The notes below the pieces were generated by a model. The model was not told the origin of the DNA. It ran no database searches and saw nothing but the letters and a program-made list of their open reading frames with translations. Position numbers and translations under genes: made by a program. From Tetrahymena thermophila SB210 (taxonomy: Eukaryota; Ciliophora; Oligohymenophorea; Hymenostomatida; Tetrahymenidae): a stretch of 64,000 nucleotides of DNA. The DNA is taken from assembly GCF_000189635.1 (NCBI RefSeq), contig NW_002476363.1:310001-374000 (forward strand), read 5' to 3'. Of the stretch, positions 25,495 to 38,096 are shown one piece after another. Each line of letters begins with the position of its first letter. The first letter of the stretch is position 1.

Positions 25495-27644
25495 TCAGTT
25501 TATATAACTTTTGCTTATAGAGTTTAAAATTCTTTAATCAATCTCATTAATATTGTCCTTACCATAACATTTTCTTAAAAATTTTTGAAAATATTAACTT
25601 TGTAGATCATCTGAATTTATAATAGAAAATTGTTATTCAAAATAACTCACTATTTTAATATTTTATAAAAAATATTTAATTTTTTAAATTATTTAGTAAA
25701 CTAATTACATTTGTCAGTTTAAATTTCTAAGATCGATTATTTTAAATTTAATAAATGGCTAGAACATCCAATAAAATTTATAGAAGCCAACTGATCTTAT
25801 GTTAAGATCATCATTATTGCTTTCTTCAAAAATATTATATCTTTGTAAAATTATAATATATCTAAATCTTTTATCAGCTAATCTTCAATTTTTTGCTTAT
25901 TCTATTTATCTAAACCTTAAGATTTTAAATCCTTACTTCTATTAAATAAATATCATTATAATAAATTAATTAATAAATAAATATGTGTTGAATTATATTT
26001 TGATTAAGTAAAATAAAAAAATAAATAAATAATTATTTACCCAAATCCAAATATTAGCTTTTTTATAAATTTATCTTAATTTTTTTATTTGATTGGCTGT
26101 TATGGATTTATATTTTAAATTTTATTTTATTCCTACTTTGGCTAATTTTAGTTACTTAAAGTGATGCTTACTTAACCATTATTTCTTTCTTCAAAACAAT
26201 CTTTTGAGAATATCAAAGATTGGTGGTTGTCATCTTTTTATTTTAAATAATTAGAATAGCTTAATTTAGGCCCTAAATTTTAAATTTTCAATTTTTTATT
26301 CTCCTTCCTACTTTTCATTTCAGATTCACTTTTTTAAGTAATACTTCTACATATTTATTAATCTTACTAAGGAAGAGATGTAAACTTTTCTGAGTGAAAT
26401 ATGTTATTTTCTTACTGTTTAATTACTTAATTATAAGCTAATTTTTAATCATCAATCTCTTAAGAATTTTAATCCTTATCTTTTTCCTTTCCCATTTAAT
26501 TTTATTATTAATTGTCTTATATATTTTACATTTCATTGTTAATAAATGATTTATTTTATTAGCTTATAATAGAATTTGACCTTTTTAAGTTATTTGATTA
26601 TAAAATCTATTGATAAATGTCTTAGTAAACATTCTTTATCAAAATTACAAAGAAATCTTCATGCAAAGAACTTTAAGATATAAACTTCAAAAAGAAACCT
26701 AAAAAGACTAACAAATTAAATACACTGTTAACTAAAGCTAGAACTGAAGGAATTGTTGGGTATTGAATTGATATTTATGAATAAACCTAATCTACTTGCA
26801 AATTAATAATGCTATAAGCATCGAATCCTAGCTATTACAAGATTAATTATCTATTTAAGCTTTAAGTATCAATATTATAGTTAAAAGGCATAATAAAATT
26901 AGATTCTTATTAAATAAACAAACCGTCTTTTATAGTAGTTTACTAATTTTGTTATTTGATATTAGATGCCTTTAATTAGTCTGAAGAAATCAAAATATTA
27001 AAAGTTTGATATGATTAATTAATTTTTTTTTAATAAATATCAAAATAATAAAGTGACATTTTTAATTATATTTCACTACCATTTAAAATTTTATCTATGT
27101 CCTATTAACTAGCGCAATTTTTTTGTTGTGATTTGTCTTAATCTTAACAACTTAAAATGTACATACTTATTTGAAATAGCTTGTAATTGTAATCAAAATT
27201 CTATATATCATTTTTCGAATCATCATCTAAAAACTAAATTTAATCAAAACATTAAAATTATTAGCCTAAATTTGGGTCTTCACATTATTTTGTGCCAATA
27301 TTTACAGAATATGTATTTGTAGCGTTTTTATAAACACCCTGTATTAATTAATAGGTATATTATATCTGTTAATCCTAAGAAGTAGTATAACTAATCTGAA
27401 ACGCATAAATATTTGAGTTTATATCTATCCCCTGTGTTTAATTATTTATGATATTCTAAGCCCTATAAGCAGGTTCAATTTTATTGCTGAAGTATAACTC
27501 AATTACGTAAATAAAGTATGAAAGAGTTAAAGCTAAAATAATTATTGTAAAAGTTGCTCCAGCTAATGTTCCTTTTTAGACATTTGATCCTCCTATATTA
27601 AAATTGAAAGAGCTTGAAAATAAATCTATTCTATTAAAATTCAT
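25495..27644 (-). CDS. array copy F: two-pass membrane protein
   Basis: Exons 27644-26041, 25938-25709 and 25649-25495 (introns 102 and 59 nt), 662 residues. Starts MNFNRIDLFS. Intron 1 is the longest in the array and begins after GGATTTGG, so the split codon begins GG rather than AG. Its extracytoplasmic variable segment is closest to that of copy G. Confidence 0.85.
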
Positions 27645-28000
27645 TTTTAATTTCTTATTTTTTACTTATTTATTGATTGATTGATTGATTTATTTATTGA
27701 TTTATATTTATTATTTTTTTTATCCAAGAAATTATATAGAGTTTTTAATTTTTTTACTTACACAATTTTATATGCAAACTCTCTAAGCTTATATTAATGA
27801 TTATAAGAATTTCTTCTTGAAACAAAAATAAGAAATCGATTCTACTAAAATTGATTTTTAATTTCTTATTTTTTACTTATTTATTTAAATTTAATATTTT
27901 TTTTATCCATGAAAGTAAAGAGAGTTTTTAATTTTTCTACTTACACAATTTTATATGCTCTCTTCTAAGCTTATATTGATTATAACAATTTCTTGAAACA
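27622..28000. repeat. duplicated 5' end and promoter flank of copy F
   Basis: The first codons plus about 190 bases of upstream sequence of F (27622-27830) recur immediately upstream as a second, diverged unit (about 27830-28000). It includes a second conserved upstream element (about 27935-27958). The start codon of the outer unit has become ATC, so only the inner ATG at 27644 can be used. Confidence 0.8.
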
Positions 28001-29475
28001 AAAATAATTTAGTTAAAAAAATTTTGATTTTAAAAAGCTGGTAAATTTCAATCACAATATCAAAATTATTTAGCAGTTAAGAAAATAATTTTACCAAAAT
28101 ATGAGCTGAAATTTTTTTTGAATTAAATCTGTTTAACTATTTCTATTTATTTATTTATGAAAGAAAATTATTTTATAAAGCTAAGTAAATACATCAACAA
28201 ATCTATAACAAATAATAAAGCTTACAGAAAATAAGATTAAAAGATGTACATAAATTTCATAACATTTTAATTCTTATAAAATCTGTTTGAATCAATTTTC
28301 AAATAATTTTGTGTAAAAAAATAATTTGTCTTTTTAATTTTTGCTTACTAGTTGTGAATTTTATAATTGATTACTACTAAAAATAAACTTCAAAACACAA
28401 TACGTTTAGCTATTTTTGGTTTAAAAAAGTAAACATACTAAAATATGATAAAATATTAATCATTATTAATTCAATTTATATAATTTCAATTAAATTTTCC
28501 ATAATTTTCAGAGTTAGTATACTTTAATCAATTTTATTCCTCTAACATATTCTTTTTCAAATAATTTTTCCTAAAAAAAATTTTCAATTATAAATTTCAA
28601 AAGTCCTAATAACTTAATAGCAAGAATTGATTCTCTTAATGATTTGCTATTTTTTTGTTTAAAAATTGCTTAAAAAAAATTTTTAATCAATAATTTAATA
28701 AGTTACCTTCACTTTAATAAGTAGTGATTTAATTTAGAATTAAAAACAGAAACTAATGGAATGAGAGAAAAATTCTAATAAAATTCTTATTTTAGAGTAA
28801 TAAAGAAAAAATCAAAAATATAAATTGTAAAACCTATATTTTATTTAATAAAGATATTGAGTAAAAAACAATTTTAATTTTTATCTAGTATTAAATAATC
28901 TATTCAAATTTTAAAAATTAATCAGTTTACAAACTAAAAATCTCTAAAATCTTGGTAATACAAACTCAAACTGCAAATAAATAGATAAACTATAATTATA
29001 TAATCAATTAGAATTAGATAAAATGTAAATATATATACTGTAATTCTTCATTAATTAAGGCCATTTTAGAAAGTTTTTAATTTAGGCCATTTTTTTCAAA
29101 AAGATACATGGATTGCCTTTAATCTATTAACACTAATTTTATTATCCACAACATTCTCTATTATATTGTATAATAATCTAATAGTCAAATTTTGTTAAAT
29201 CGTTAATAATATTTTTAACTTATTTAAGTATTAAAAAATTTCTAAAAAATTTACTTACTTACTTAGTTAGTTAGTTAGTTAGTTAGTTAGTAGAAATTAT
29301 TTTTTCTATCAACTAATCAATTAAAATTTTATATGCATTTATACCACCATAACACTAATTATATATGACCTTAGAGGTCTTTGTTAAATGGCAAATTAAC
29401 AAATTTTTATAGTATTACAAAAATATAAATGTAAATATTTTTAAAAAACACAAAAGGTTTTAAATAATTATTTTA
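27645..29475. other. spacer between copies F and G
   Basis: Holds the promoter duplication of F, a (TTAG)n tract and the class-1 downstream flank of G (CATAACACTAATTATATATG at about 29348). No gene seen. Confidence 0.65.
29251..29293. repeat. microsatellite, (TTAC)n then (TTAG)n
   Basis: Three TTAC units run into about eight TTAG units, ending next to the conserved class-1 flank. This is not the Tetrahymena telomere repeat. Confidence 0.85.
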
Positions 29476-31613
29476 TCAGTTAATATAGCTTTTGCTTATA
29501 GAATTTAAAATTCTTTAATCAATATCATTAATATTGTCCTAACCATAACATTTTCTTAAAAATTTTTAAAAATATTAACTTTGTAGATTGTCTGAATTTA
29601 TAATAGAAAATTGTTATTCTAAATGACTCACTATTGATTTTAATATATTATAAAAAATATTAAATTTTTTAAATTATTTAGTAATTTACATTTGTCAGTT
29701 TAAATTTCTAAGATCGATTATTTTTAATCTAATAAATGGCTAGAACATCCAATAAAATTTATAGAAGCTAACTGATCCTGTGTTAAGAGCATCATTATTG
29801 CTTTCTTCAAAAATATTATATCTTTGTAAAATTATAAAATATCTAAATCTTTTATCAGCTACTCTTCAATTTTTTGCTTATTCTATTGATCTAAACCTTA
29901 AGATTTTAAATCTTTACTTCTTTTAAATAAATATTATAAAATAAATTAGTTAATAGATAAATATGAATTGAATTTTATTTTGATTAAGGAAAATAAAAAT
30001 ATTAATATTTACCTAAATCCAAATATTAGCTTTTTTATAAATTAATCTTAATGTTTTTATTTGATAGGCTGTTATGGATTTATATTTTAAATTTTATTTT
30101 ATTCCTACTTAAGCTAATTTTAGTTATTTAAAGTGAAGCTTACTTAACCATTATTTCTTTCCTCAAAACAATCTTTTGAGAAAATCAAGGATTGGTCGTT
30201 ATCTTTTTATTTTAATTAATTAGAATAACTTAATTTAGGCCCTATATTTTAAAATTTCAGTTTTGTATTTTCCTTCCTGCTTTTAATTTCAGATTCACTT
30301 TTTTAAGTAATACTTATAGATATTTATTAATCTTATTAAGGAAAAGTTGTAAACTTTTCTAAGTGAAATATGCTATTTTCTTACTATTTAATAGCTTAGT
30401 TTTAAGCTAATTTTTAATCATCAAATTTTTAAGAATTATAATGCTTATCTTTTTCCTTCCATGTTATATTTACTAATTAATTGTCTAATATATTTTACAT
30501 TTCATTATTAATAAATGATGTATTTTATTAGCTTATAAAAAAATTTGATTTTTTTAAGTTATTTAATTCTAAAATCTATTGATAAATGTCTTAGTAAACA
30601 TTCTTTATCAAAATCACAAAAAAATCTTCCTGCAAAGAACTTTAAGATATAAACTTCAAAAAGAAACCTAAAAATACTAACAAGTTAAATACGCTATTAA
30701 CTAAAGCTAGAACTGAAGGAATAGTTGGGTATTGAATTGATATTTATGAATAAATCTAATCTATTTCCAAATTAATAATGCTATAAACATCGTATCCCAG
30801 CTATTACATCATTAATTATTTATTTAAGCTTTAAGTATCAATATTATAGTTAAAAGGCTTTATAAAACTTGATTCTTATTAAATAAATAAACCATCTTTT
30901 ATGGTAGTTTTCTAGTTTTGTTATTTGATAGTAGATGCCTTTAATTAATCTGAAGAAATCAAAATATTAAAAGTTTGATATGATTAATTCATTTCTTTTT
31001 AATAAATATCAAAATAAGAAAGTGAAATTTTTAATACTATTTCACTACCACTTAAAATTTTATCTATTTCCTATTAGCTAGCGCAATTTTGTTGTTGTGA
31101 TTTGTCTTAATCTTAACAACTTAAAATAAGCATACTAATTTGAGAAAGTTTGTAATTGTAATCAAAATTCTATATATCTTTTTTCGAATCATCATCTAAA
31201 AACTAAATTTAATCAAGACATTCAAACTATTCTCCTAAATTTGGGTCTTCACATTTTTTTGTGACAATATTTACAAACTATGTATTTGTAGCGTTTTTAT
31301 ATATACCCCGTATTAATGAATAGGTATATTATATCTGTTCATCCATAGAATCGCTATAATTAATCATAATTGCATAAATATTTGAGTTTATATCTATATG
31401 TTGCGTTTAATTATTAATGATATTTTAAGCCCTATAAACAGGTTCAATTTTATTGCTGAAGTATAACTCAATTAAGTAAATAGAGTATGAAAGAGTTAAA
31501 GCTAAAACAATTATTGTGAAAATTACTCCAGCTGTTGTTCCTTTTTAGATATTTGATCCTCCTATATTAAAATTGAAAGAGCTTGAAAATAAATCGATTC
31601 TACTAAAACTCAT
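29476..31613 (-). CDS. array copy G: two-pass membrane protein
   Basis: Exons 31613-30013, 29919-29690 and 29630-29476 (introns 93 and 59 nt), 661 residues. The variable extracytoplasmic segment reads YSDSMDEQIQYTYSLIRG. Standard Cys pairs and membrane segments. Confidence 0.85.
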
Positions 31614-33950
31614 TTTTAATTTCTTATTTTTACTTATTTATTTATTTATTTATTTATTTATTAATATTTATGATTTATTTTTATAATCCATCGAATTATA
31701 TAAAGTTTTGTATTTTATTACTTACACAATTTTATATACAAAATATCTTCTAAGCTTATATTGATTATAAGAATTTCTTGAAACAAAAATAATTTAGTTA
31801 CAAAAATCTTGATGTTAAAAAGCTGGTAAATTTAAACCACAATATCAAAATTACAAATTTAGCAGTAAAGAAAATAATTTTACCAAAAGACGAGCTAAAA
31901 TTTTTTTTGTATTAAATCTGTTTAACTATTATTATTTAAGTAAATACATCAACAAATCTATAACAAATAATAATGCTTACAGAAAATAAAATTAAAAGAT
32001 GTATATAAATTTCATACTATTTTAATTCTTATAAAATCTGTTAGAATTAATTTTCAAATAATTTTGTGTAAAAAAAATAATTTGTACTATTTTGTGAGAA
32101 TTTTATAATTGATTACTACTAAAAATAAACCACAAAACGTAATATATTTAGTTATACTTTAGCTATTTTTGGTTTAAAAAGTAAACATATGAAAATATGA
32201 TAAAATATTAAACATTTTTAATTCAAATTATTTAATTTCAATTAAATTATCTATAATTAATTTACAGAGTTAATATACTTTAATCAATTTCGCTCCACTA
32301 ATATATTCTTTTTCAAATAATTTATAAATATCAAAAATCTTTATAACTTAAATGCAAGAATTGATTCTCTTAATGATTTGCTATTTTTATTTTTAAAAAT
32401 TATCAAAAAATTTAAAAATCAAGAATTTAATAAGCTACCTTAACTTTAATAATTAGTAATTTGATTTAGAATTAAAAACCGAAACTAATGGAATAAGTTT
32501 TCAAAATTCTAATAAAATTTCTTAAATTAGAGTAATAAAGGAAATTTAAAAATATAAATTGTAAAACCTATATTTTATTTAATAAAGACATTTAGTAAAA
32601 AAACTATTTCAATTTTTATCTAGTATTAAATTTTAAAAATTAATCAGTTTACAAACTAAAAAGCGCTAAAATCTCGATAATACAAACCCAAACTGCAAAT
32701 AGATAAGCTATAATTATATAATCAATTAGAATTAGATAAATTGTAAATTAACTAATAAATCTTATTATAGGACAATAATTTTAACTTTCTTTAAAATATT
32801 ATGTCTTTAAAGCAAAAAAATTTGCATTAAATTTAATTTCTAAAAAGTAAAACAAAAAAATATTCTAGTAAGTAAAAAAGCTGCTAATTGTTTGAAAACA
32901 AGAAGCTTTTAAATTTTGAATAATAACAAAATAATAAGAAAGGATAATAATAATTATTACTTAACAGACAAAACCATTATCCATGGTGTATAAGCATAGT
33001 AGAATCTCTTTCTACTTATGATTAATTTATAATTTTGCTTAATCTATTCACTATTCGAAATAATTTTAAGAATAGTGAAGCTGCTAATAAATTAGGTCAA
33101 ATAAAAAGAGATATTAATCAGGCTATTTAAGAAAGCTTTAACAAAATTAGAATGTAAGCACTATAGCTCTAAGTCTGAGAGGTATATTCTTAATTTACCA
33201 GCTACAGAAGATAGTTTTTTTATCCTCTTGAAGGAGAAATCCATTTCACATATTTAAAAGCATAGCTGAAGAAGAATGGCTTAGTCGATATGATCTATTG
33301 CCTAATAAATAATTAGTTTACAACAATTTAGACGTATTGAAAGTTGACTGATGCATTAACCATTTTAATCAATCCAAACTAGAAACTTTTGAAGAGTACA
33401 AACTTACTTGCTATGAAACCAGGTAAAGTGATTCTAACAAAATTTTCTTTGACCAGATCTACTTTTGTGAGATTATAATGAATTAAAATTTAGTCTTTGA
33501 ATAAATTGGCATTTATATCCCAAATATTGCGAGTAATTAGATTTTATTTATCAGGAAAAGAGGAAATCAGGGGTTAAAATTATTAAAGATGAAGAAGCTA
33601 TGGGCAAGTTTTTATTAGTGCTTCATTTAACTTGTCAAGTTCAGATTATAAATTTTTATGAAGGATGACAAACTTTTAATCAATCAAGTCAATTAATTAG
33701 TTTTGTAAATTAATAATTTTATGTATCTAGTTTTATCCAATATTTAATACTAATTTTTTTGAAAATAGATTTTTTAATTTAAAATTTTTAAATTATTTTA
33801 AATTTTTAAATTGGAAGAAAAATAAAAAAATAATACTTGGATCTAGGAAGTTAGGTTTATTTTTTTATAATATATTATTACAAAAATAAAAAAGTAAATA
33901 TTTTTAATAAATACAAAAGATATTAATAATAATAAATTTTGTTTTTTTTT
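31614..33950. other. long spacer between copies G and H
   Basis: Begins with a (TTTA)n tract and the upstream flank of G and shares a stretch with the F-G spacer (near 32480-32740 versus 28750-29030). It then contains the gene remnant listed separately and ends in the class-2 flank of H (about 33865-33900). Confidence 0.65.
32960..33780 (+). pseudogene. coding-like remnant of an unknown gene
   Basis: Base composition rises and several protein-like frames appear on the plus strand. The best one reads EEEWLSRYDLLPNKQLVYNN before a TGA near 33350. It then continues in the same frame from 33352 through NKIFFDQIYFCEIIMNQNL and EQIGIYIPNIASNQ to a TGA near 33771. Upstream pieces (around 33100 and 33230) lie in other frames. 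Either this is a decayed gene trapped in the array, or a gene with introns I could not place. No family recognised. Confidence 0.35.
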
Positions 33951-36069
33951 TCAGTTAATTTAGCTTTTACTTATAGAGTTTAAAATTCTTGAATCAATCT
34001 CATTAATATTGTCCGTATCATAACATTTTCTTAAAAATTTTTGAAAATACTAACTTTATAAATCCTCTGAATTTATAATAGAAAATTATTATTCAAAATG
34101 ACTCACTATTTTAATAAAATATTATAAAAAATATTAAAATTTTAAATTATTTAGTAAATTAATTACATTTGCCAGTCTAAATTTCTAAGAAAGATTATTT
34201 TTAATCTAATAAATAACTAGAACATCCAATAAAATTTATAGAAGCTAGTTGATCTTATGTTAAGAGCATCATTATTGCTTTCTTCAAAAATATTATATCT
34301 TTGTAAAATTATAAAATATCTAAATCTTTTATAAGCTACTCTTCAATTTTTTTCTTACGTTATTTTCCTAAACCTTAAGATTTTAAATCCTTACATCTTT
34401 TAAATAAATATCATTAAAATAAATTAATATATGTCGAATTTTATTTTGATTAAGTAAAATAAATAAATGAATAATAAATTATTTACCTAAATCCAAAAAT
34501 TAACTTTTTTATAATATTATCTTAATGCTTTTATTTGATAGGCTGCTATGGAATTATTGGACTTATATTTTAAATTTTATTTAATTCCTACTTTGGCTAA
34601 TTTTAGTTATTTAAAATGATGTTTACTTAACCATCATTTCTTTCCTCAAAAAAATCTTTTGAGAGGATCAAGGATTGGTTGTCATCTTTTTATTTTAATT
34701 AATTAGAATAGCTTAATTTAGGACCAACATTTTAAATTTTAAATTTTGCTTTTTCCTTACTACTTTCTATTTCAGATTCACTTTTTTAAACAAAACTTAT
34801 AAATATTTATTAATCTTAGTCAAGTATGCTATTTTCTTACTGTTTAATAACTTAGTTTTAAGCTAATTTTTAATCATCAATTTTTTAAGAATTTTAATCC
34901 TTTTCTTTTTCCTTCATCTTTTAATTTTCTAATTAAGTGTCTTATATCTTTTACGTTTCATTGTTAATAAATGATTTAGTTTATTAACTTAAAATAGAAT
35001 TTGACTATTTTAAGTTATTTAATTATAAAATCTATTGATAAATGTCTTAGTAAACATTCTTTATCAAAATCATAAAGAAATCTTCCTTCAAAGAACATTA
35101 AGATATAATCTTCAAAAAGAAACCTAAAATGACTAACAAATTAAACACGCTGTTAACTAAAGCTAAAATTGAAGGAATAGTTGGGTATTGAATTGATATT
35201 TATGAATAAATCTAATCTATTTCCAAATTAATAATACCATAAGGACCATATCCCAGCTGTTCCTTCATTAATTATCTATTTATGCTTTAATGATCAATGT
35301 TATAGTTAAAAGGCATTATAAAACTTGATTCTTATTAAATAAATAAACCATCTTTTATGGTAGTTTTCTAGTTTTATTATTTGATATTAGATTATTTTAA
35401 TTAATCTGGAGAAATCAAAATACTAAAAGTTTGATATGATTAATTAATTTTTTTTTTATAAATATCAAAATAAGATAGCGACATTTTTAATACTATTTCA
35501 CTACCATTTATCATTTTATCTATCTGCTATTAACTAGCACAATTATTTTGATGTGATTTTTCTTAATCATAACAACTTAAAATATATATACTTATATGAG
35601 CTAGTTTATAATTGAAATCCAAATTCATTATTTCATTTTTCTAATTATCATCTTAAAACTAAATTTAGTCTAAACATTAAAACTAATCATTTAAATTTGG
35701 GTCTTCACATTTTTTTGTAACAATACCTATCTAATGAAAATTTGTTTAGTTTGTAAATGCACCATATATAACTGGAAGAGTATATTTTAAGTTTTCATTT
35801 GGAGGAAAGAGGTAATTAATCTTAATCGCATAAATATTTGAGTTTATATCTACCTATTGCGTTTAATTATTTATGATATTTTAAGCCCTATAAACAGGTT
35901 CAATTTTATTGGTGAAATATAGCTCAAATAAGTAAATAAAGTATGAAAGAGTTAAAGCAACAACAATTATTGTGAAAATTGCTCCTGCGATTGTTCCTTT
36001 TTAAATATTTGATCCTCCTATATTAAAATTGAAAGAGCTTGAAAATAAATCTATTCTACTAAAATTCAT
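33951..36069 (-). CDS. array copy H: shortest family member
   Basis: Exons 36069-34487, 34396-34167 and 34105-33951 (introns 90 and 61 nt), 655 residues. Starts MNFSRIDLFS. A 27-base deletion in the tail (near 34815) removes nine codons without shifting the frame. The second of the two AGs at the intron 1 acceptor is lost here (AAAGATG), which fixes the outer AG as the one in use. Confidence 0.85.
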
Positions 36070-36872
36070 TTTTAATTGCTTAATTTCTTAATTTTTACTA
36101 ATTTTTTTAGATTTATTATTTTTATAATCCATCGAATTATATAAAGTTGTTTTTTTTTACTTACACAATTTTATATGCTAACACTCATCTAAGCTTATTT
36201 TTATTTGAAGAATTTTTTAAACGTAAATGATTTAGTTACAAGAATCTTGATATTAAAAAGCTGGTAAATTTAAACCAGTAATTCACAATTGCGAATTTAG
36301 TAGTACAGAAAATAATTTTACCAAAAGATGAGTTGATATTTTTTTTGAATTAGATCTATTTAGCTATTACTATTTATTTATGAAAGAAAAATTATTTAAA
36401 AAAGGTAAAAAAATACATAAATAAATGCTTAGCAAATAATAAAGCTTACAGAAAATTAAATTAAAAGATGTATCTAAATTGTTTTCTTATTTTATTCTGT
36501 TTGCTTAAAAATAATCATAAAAAATTTTTAAATTATAAATTTTTTGAGTTACCTAAATCAGACTAAACATTTTTTACTAGTTGTAATTGAATTTAGAATT
36601 TTTCAATTATTTTTTTTAATTTATAATTTATAAGTTTCATCTTTATATATTCAATTATTTATATGATTCTTCATGCTCTATTGCTTTTAGATATATTAAT
36701 GAATTAATAACAGTTGAATATGTTGATTTTCATAGTTGTGAAACTTTTTTTGGTAAATTATCGATAATAATAATTTATTTTAATTAATAAAATTATTTTA
36801 AAAACTTAAATATCGTAAATTTTTGAAATCTTTTGATGATTTCACTTTTTAATTTTTTTTTTTTCTAGAAAA
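36070..36872. other. spacer between copy H and truncated copy I
   Basis: Upstream flank of H, then A+T-rich sequence resembling part of the D-E spacer (about 36540-36700 versus 21820-21980). No gene. Confidence 0.6.
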
Positions 36873-37314
36873 AAACATATATCCTATTAGCAGCAAAATT
36901 TTTTTGTTGCGATTCATCTTAAAACAACTTCTAACATATATAATTTTTTTGAGCTAACTTGTATTTGTAATCATAATTCTTTTTTTATTCTAATTATCAT
37001 CTTAAAACTAAATTTAATCAAAATATTTAAACTAATTTGGGTCTTCACATTTTTTTGTGATAATATTTACCTAATAAGTATTTGTAACGTTTTTACAAGT
37101 GCGCTCAATTACTGAATATATTTATTTTTACTGTTCATCTGTAGGAAATGGATAATTAATCTTAATTTAATAATAAGTAAATAAAGTATGAAAGAGTTAA
37201 AACTATAGCAATTATTGTGAGAATTGATCCAGCTATTGTTCCTTTTTAGATACTTGATCTACCTATTTTAAAATTAAAAGATCTTCAAAATAAAAAAATT
37301 CTACTAAAACTCAT
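36873..37314 (-). pseudogene. array copy I: truncated, decayed family member
   Basis: Only the first part of the family gene is present. It begins MSFSRI at 37314 and soon meets an in-frame TGA. A block of about 100 bases between membrane segment 1 and the variable segment is missing, and similarity stops near 36873 around the fourth family Cys. Upstream flank is kept in weakened form (about 37350-37440). Clearly nonfunctional. Confidence 0.9.
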
Positions 37315-38096
37315 TTTTAATTTCTTAATTTTTGCTTTCAAATTATATAAAGATTGTATTTTTCTACTTGCACAGTAGTGTTTGCACACTCTTCTAAGCC
37401 TATTTTGATTACAAGAATTTCTTGTAACAAAAAATAATTTAGTTACAAAAATCTTGATATTAAAAAGCTGGTAAATTTAAACCACAATATCCAAATTACA
37501 AATTTAGCAGAAATGAATTCAATTTTACAGAAAGATGAGATGAAATTTTTTTTGAATTAAATCTATTTAGCTATTACTATTTATTTATAAAAGAAAATTA
37601 TTTTATAAAGGTAAGTAAATACATCAATAAATCTAGAACAAATAATAAAGCATACAGAAAATAAAATTAAAAAATGTATCTAAATTTCATACTATTTTAG
37701 TACTTATAAAATTTGCTTGAATTAATTTTCAAATAATTTCGTCTAAAAAAAAAAAATATATCTTTCTAATTTTTACTTAGTAGTTTGTGATAATTTTATA
37801 ATTTATTGCTACGAAAAATAAACCACAATACATAATAACAAAACTTTAGATATTTTTGTTTAAAAAACAAACAATTAAATAATTTCAATTAAATTCTCCA
37901 TAATTTGCAGAGTTAATTTTCTTAAATCAACTCCATTCAACTAATATATTCCCTCTTTTTCAAATAATTTTCACTAAAATTTTAAATTATAAATATCAAA
38001 AATCCTTATATTTTATAATATATTATTACAAAAATAAAAAAGTAAATATTTTTTGAATAAATACGAAATATATTAAATTATTTTGTTTTGTTTTTT
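37315..38096. other. spacer between copies I and J
   Basis: Upstream flank of the truncated copy, then the class-2 downstream flank of J (ATTTTATAATATATTATTAC at about 38010). No gene. Confidence 0.6.

Noticed and set aside
29251-29293. (TTAG)n tract as telomere-like repeat
   Set aside because: Tetrahymena telomeres are G4T2; this is a simple tetranucleotide microsatellite.
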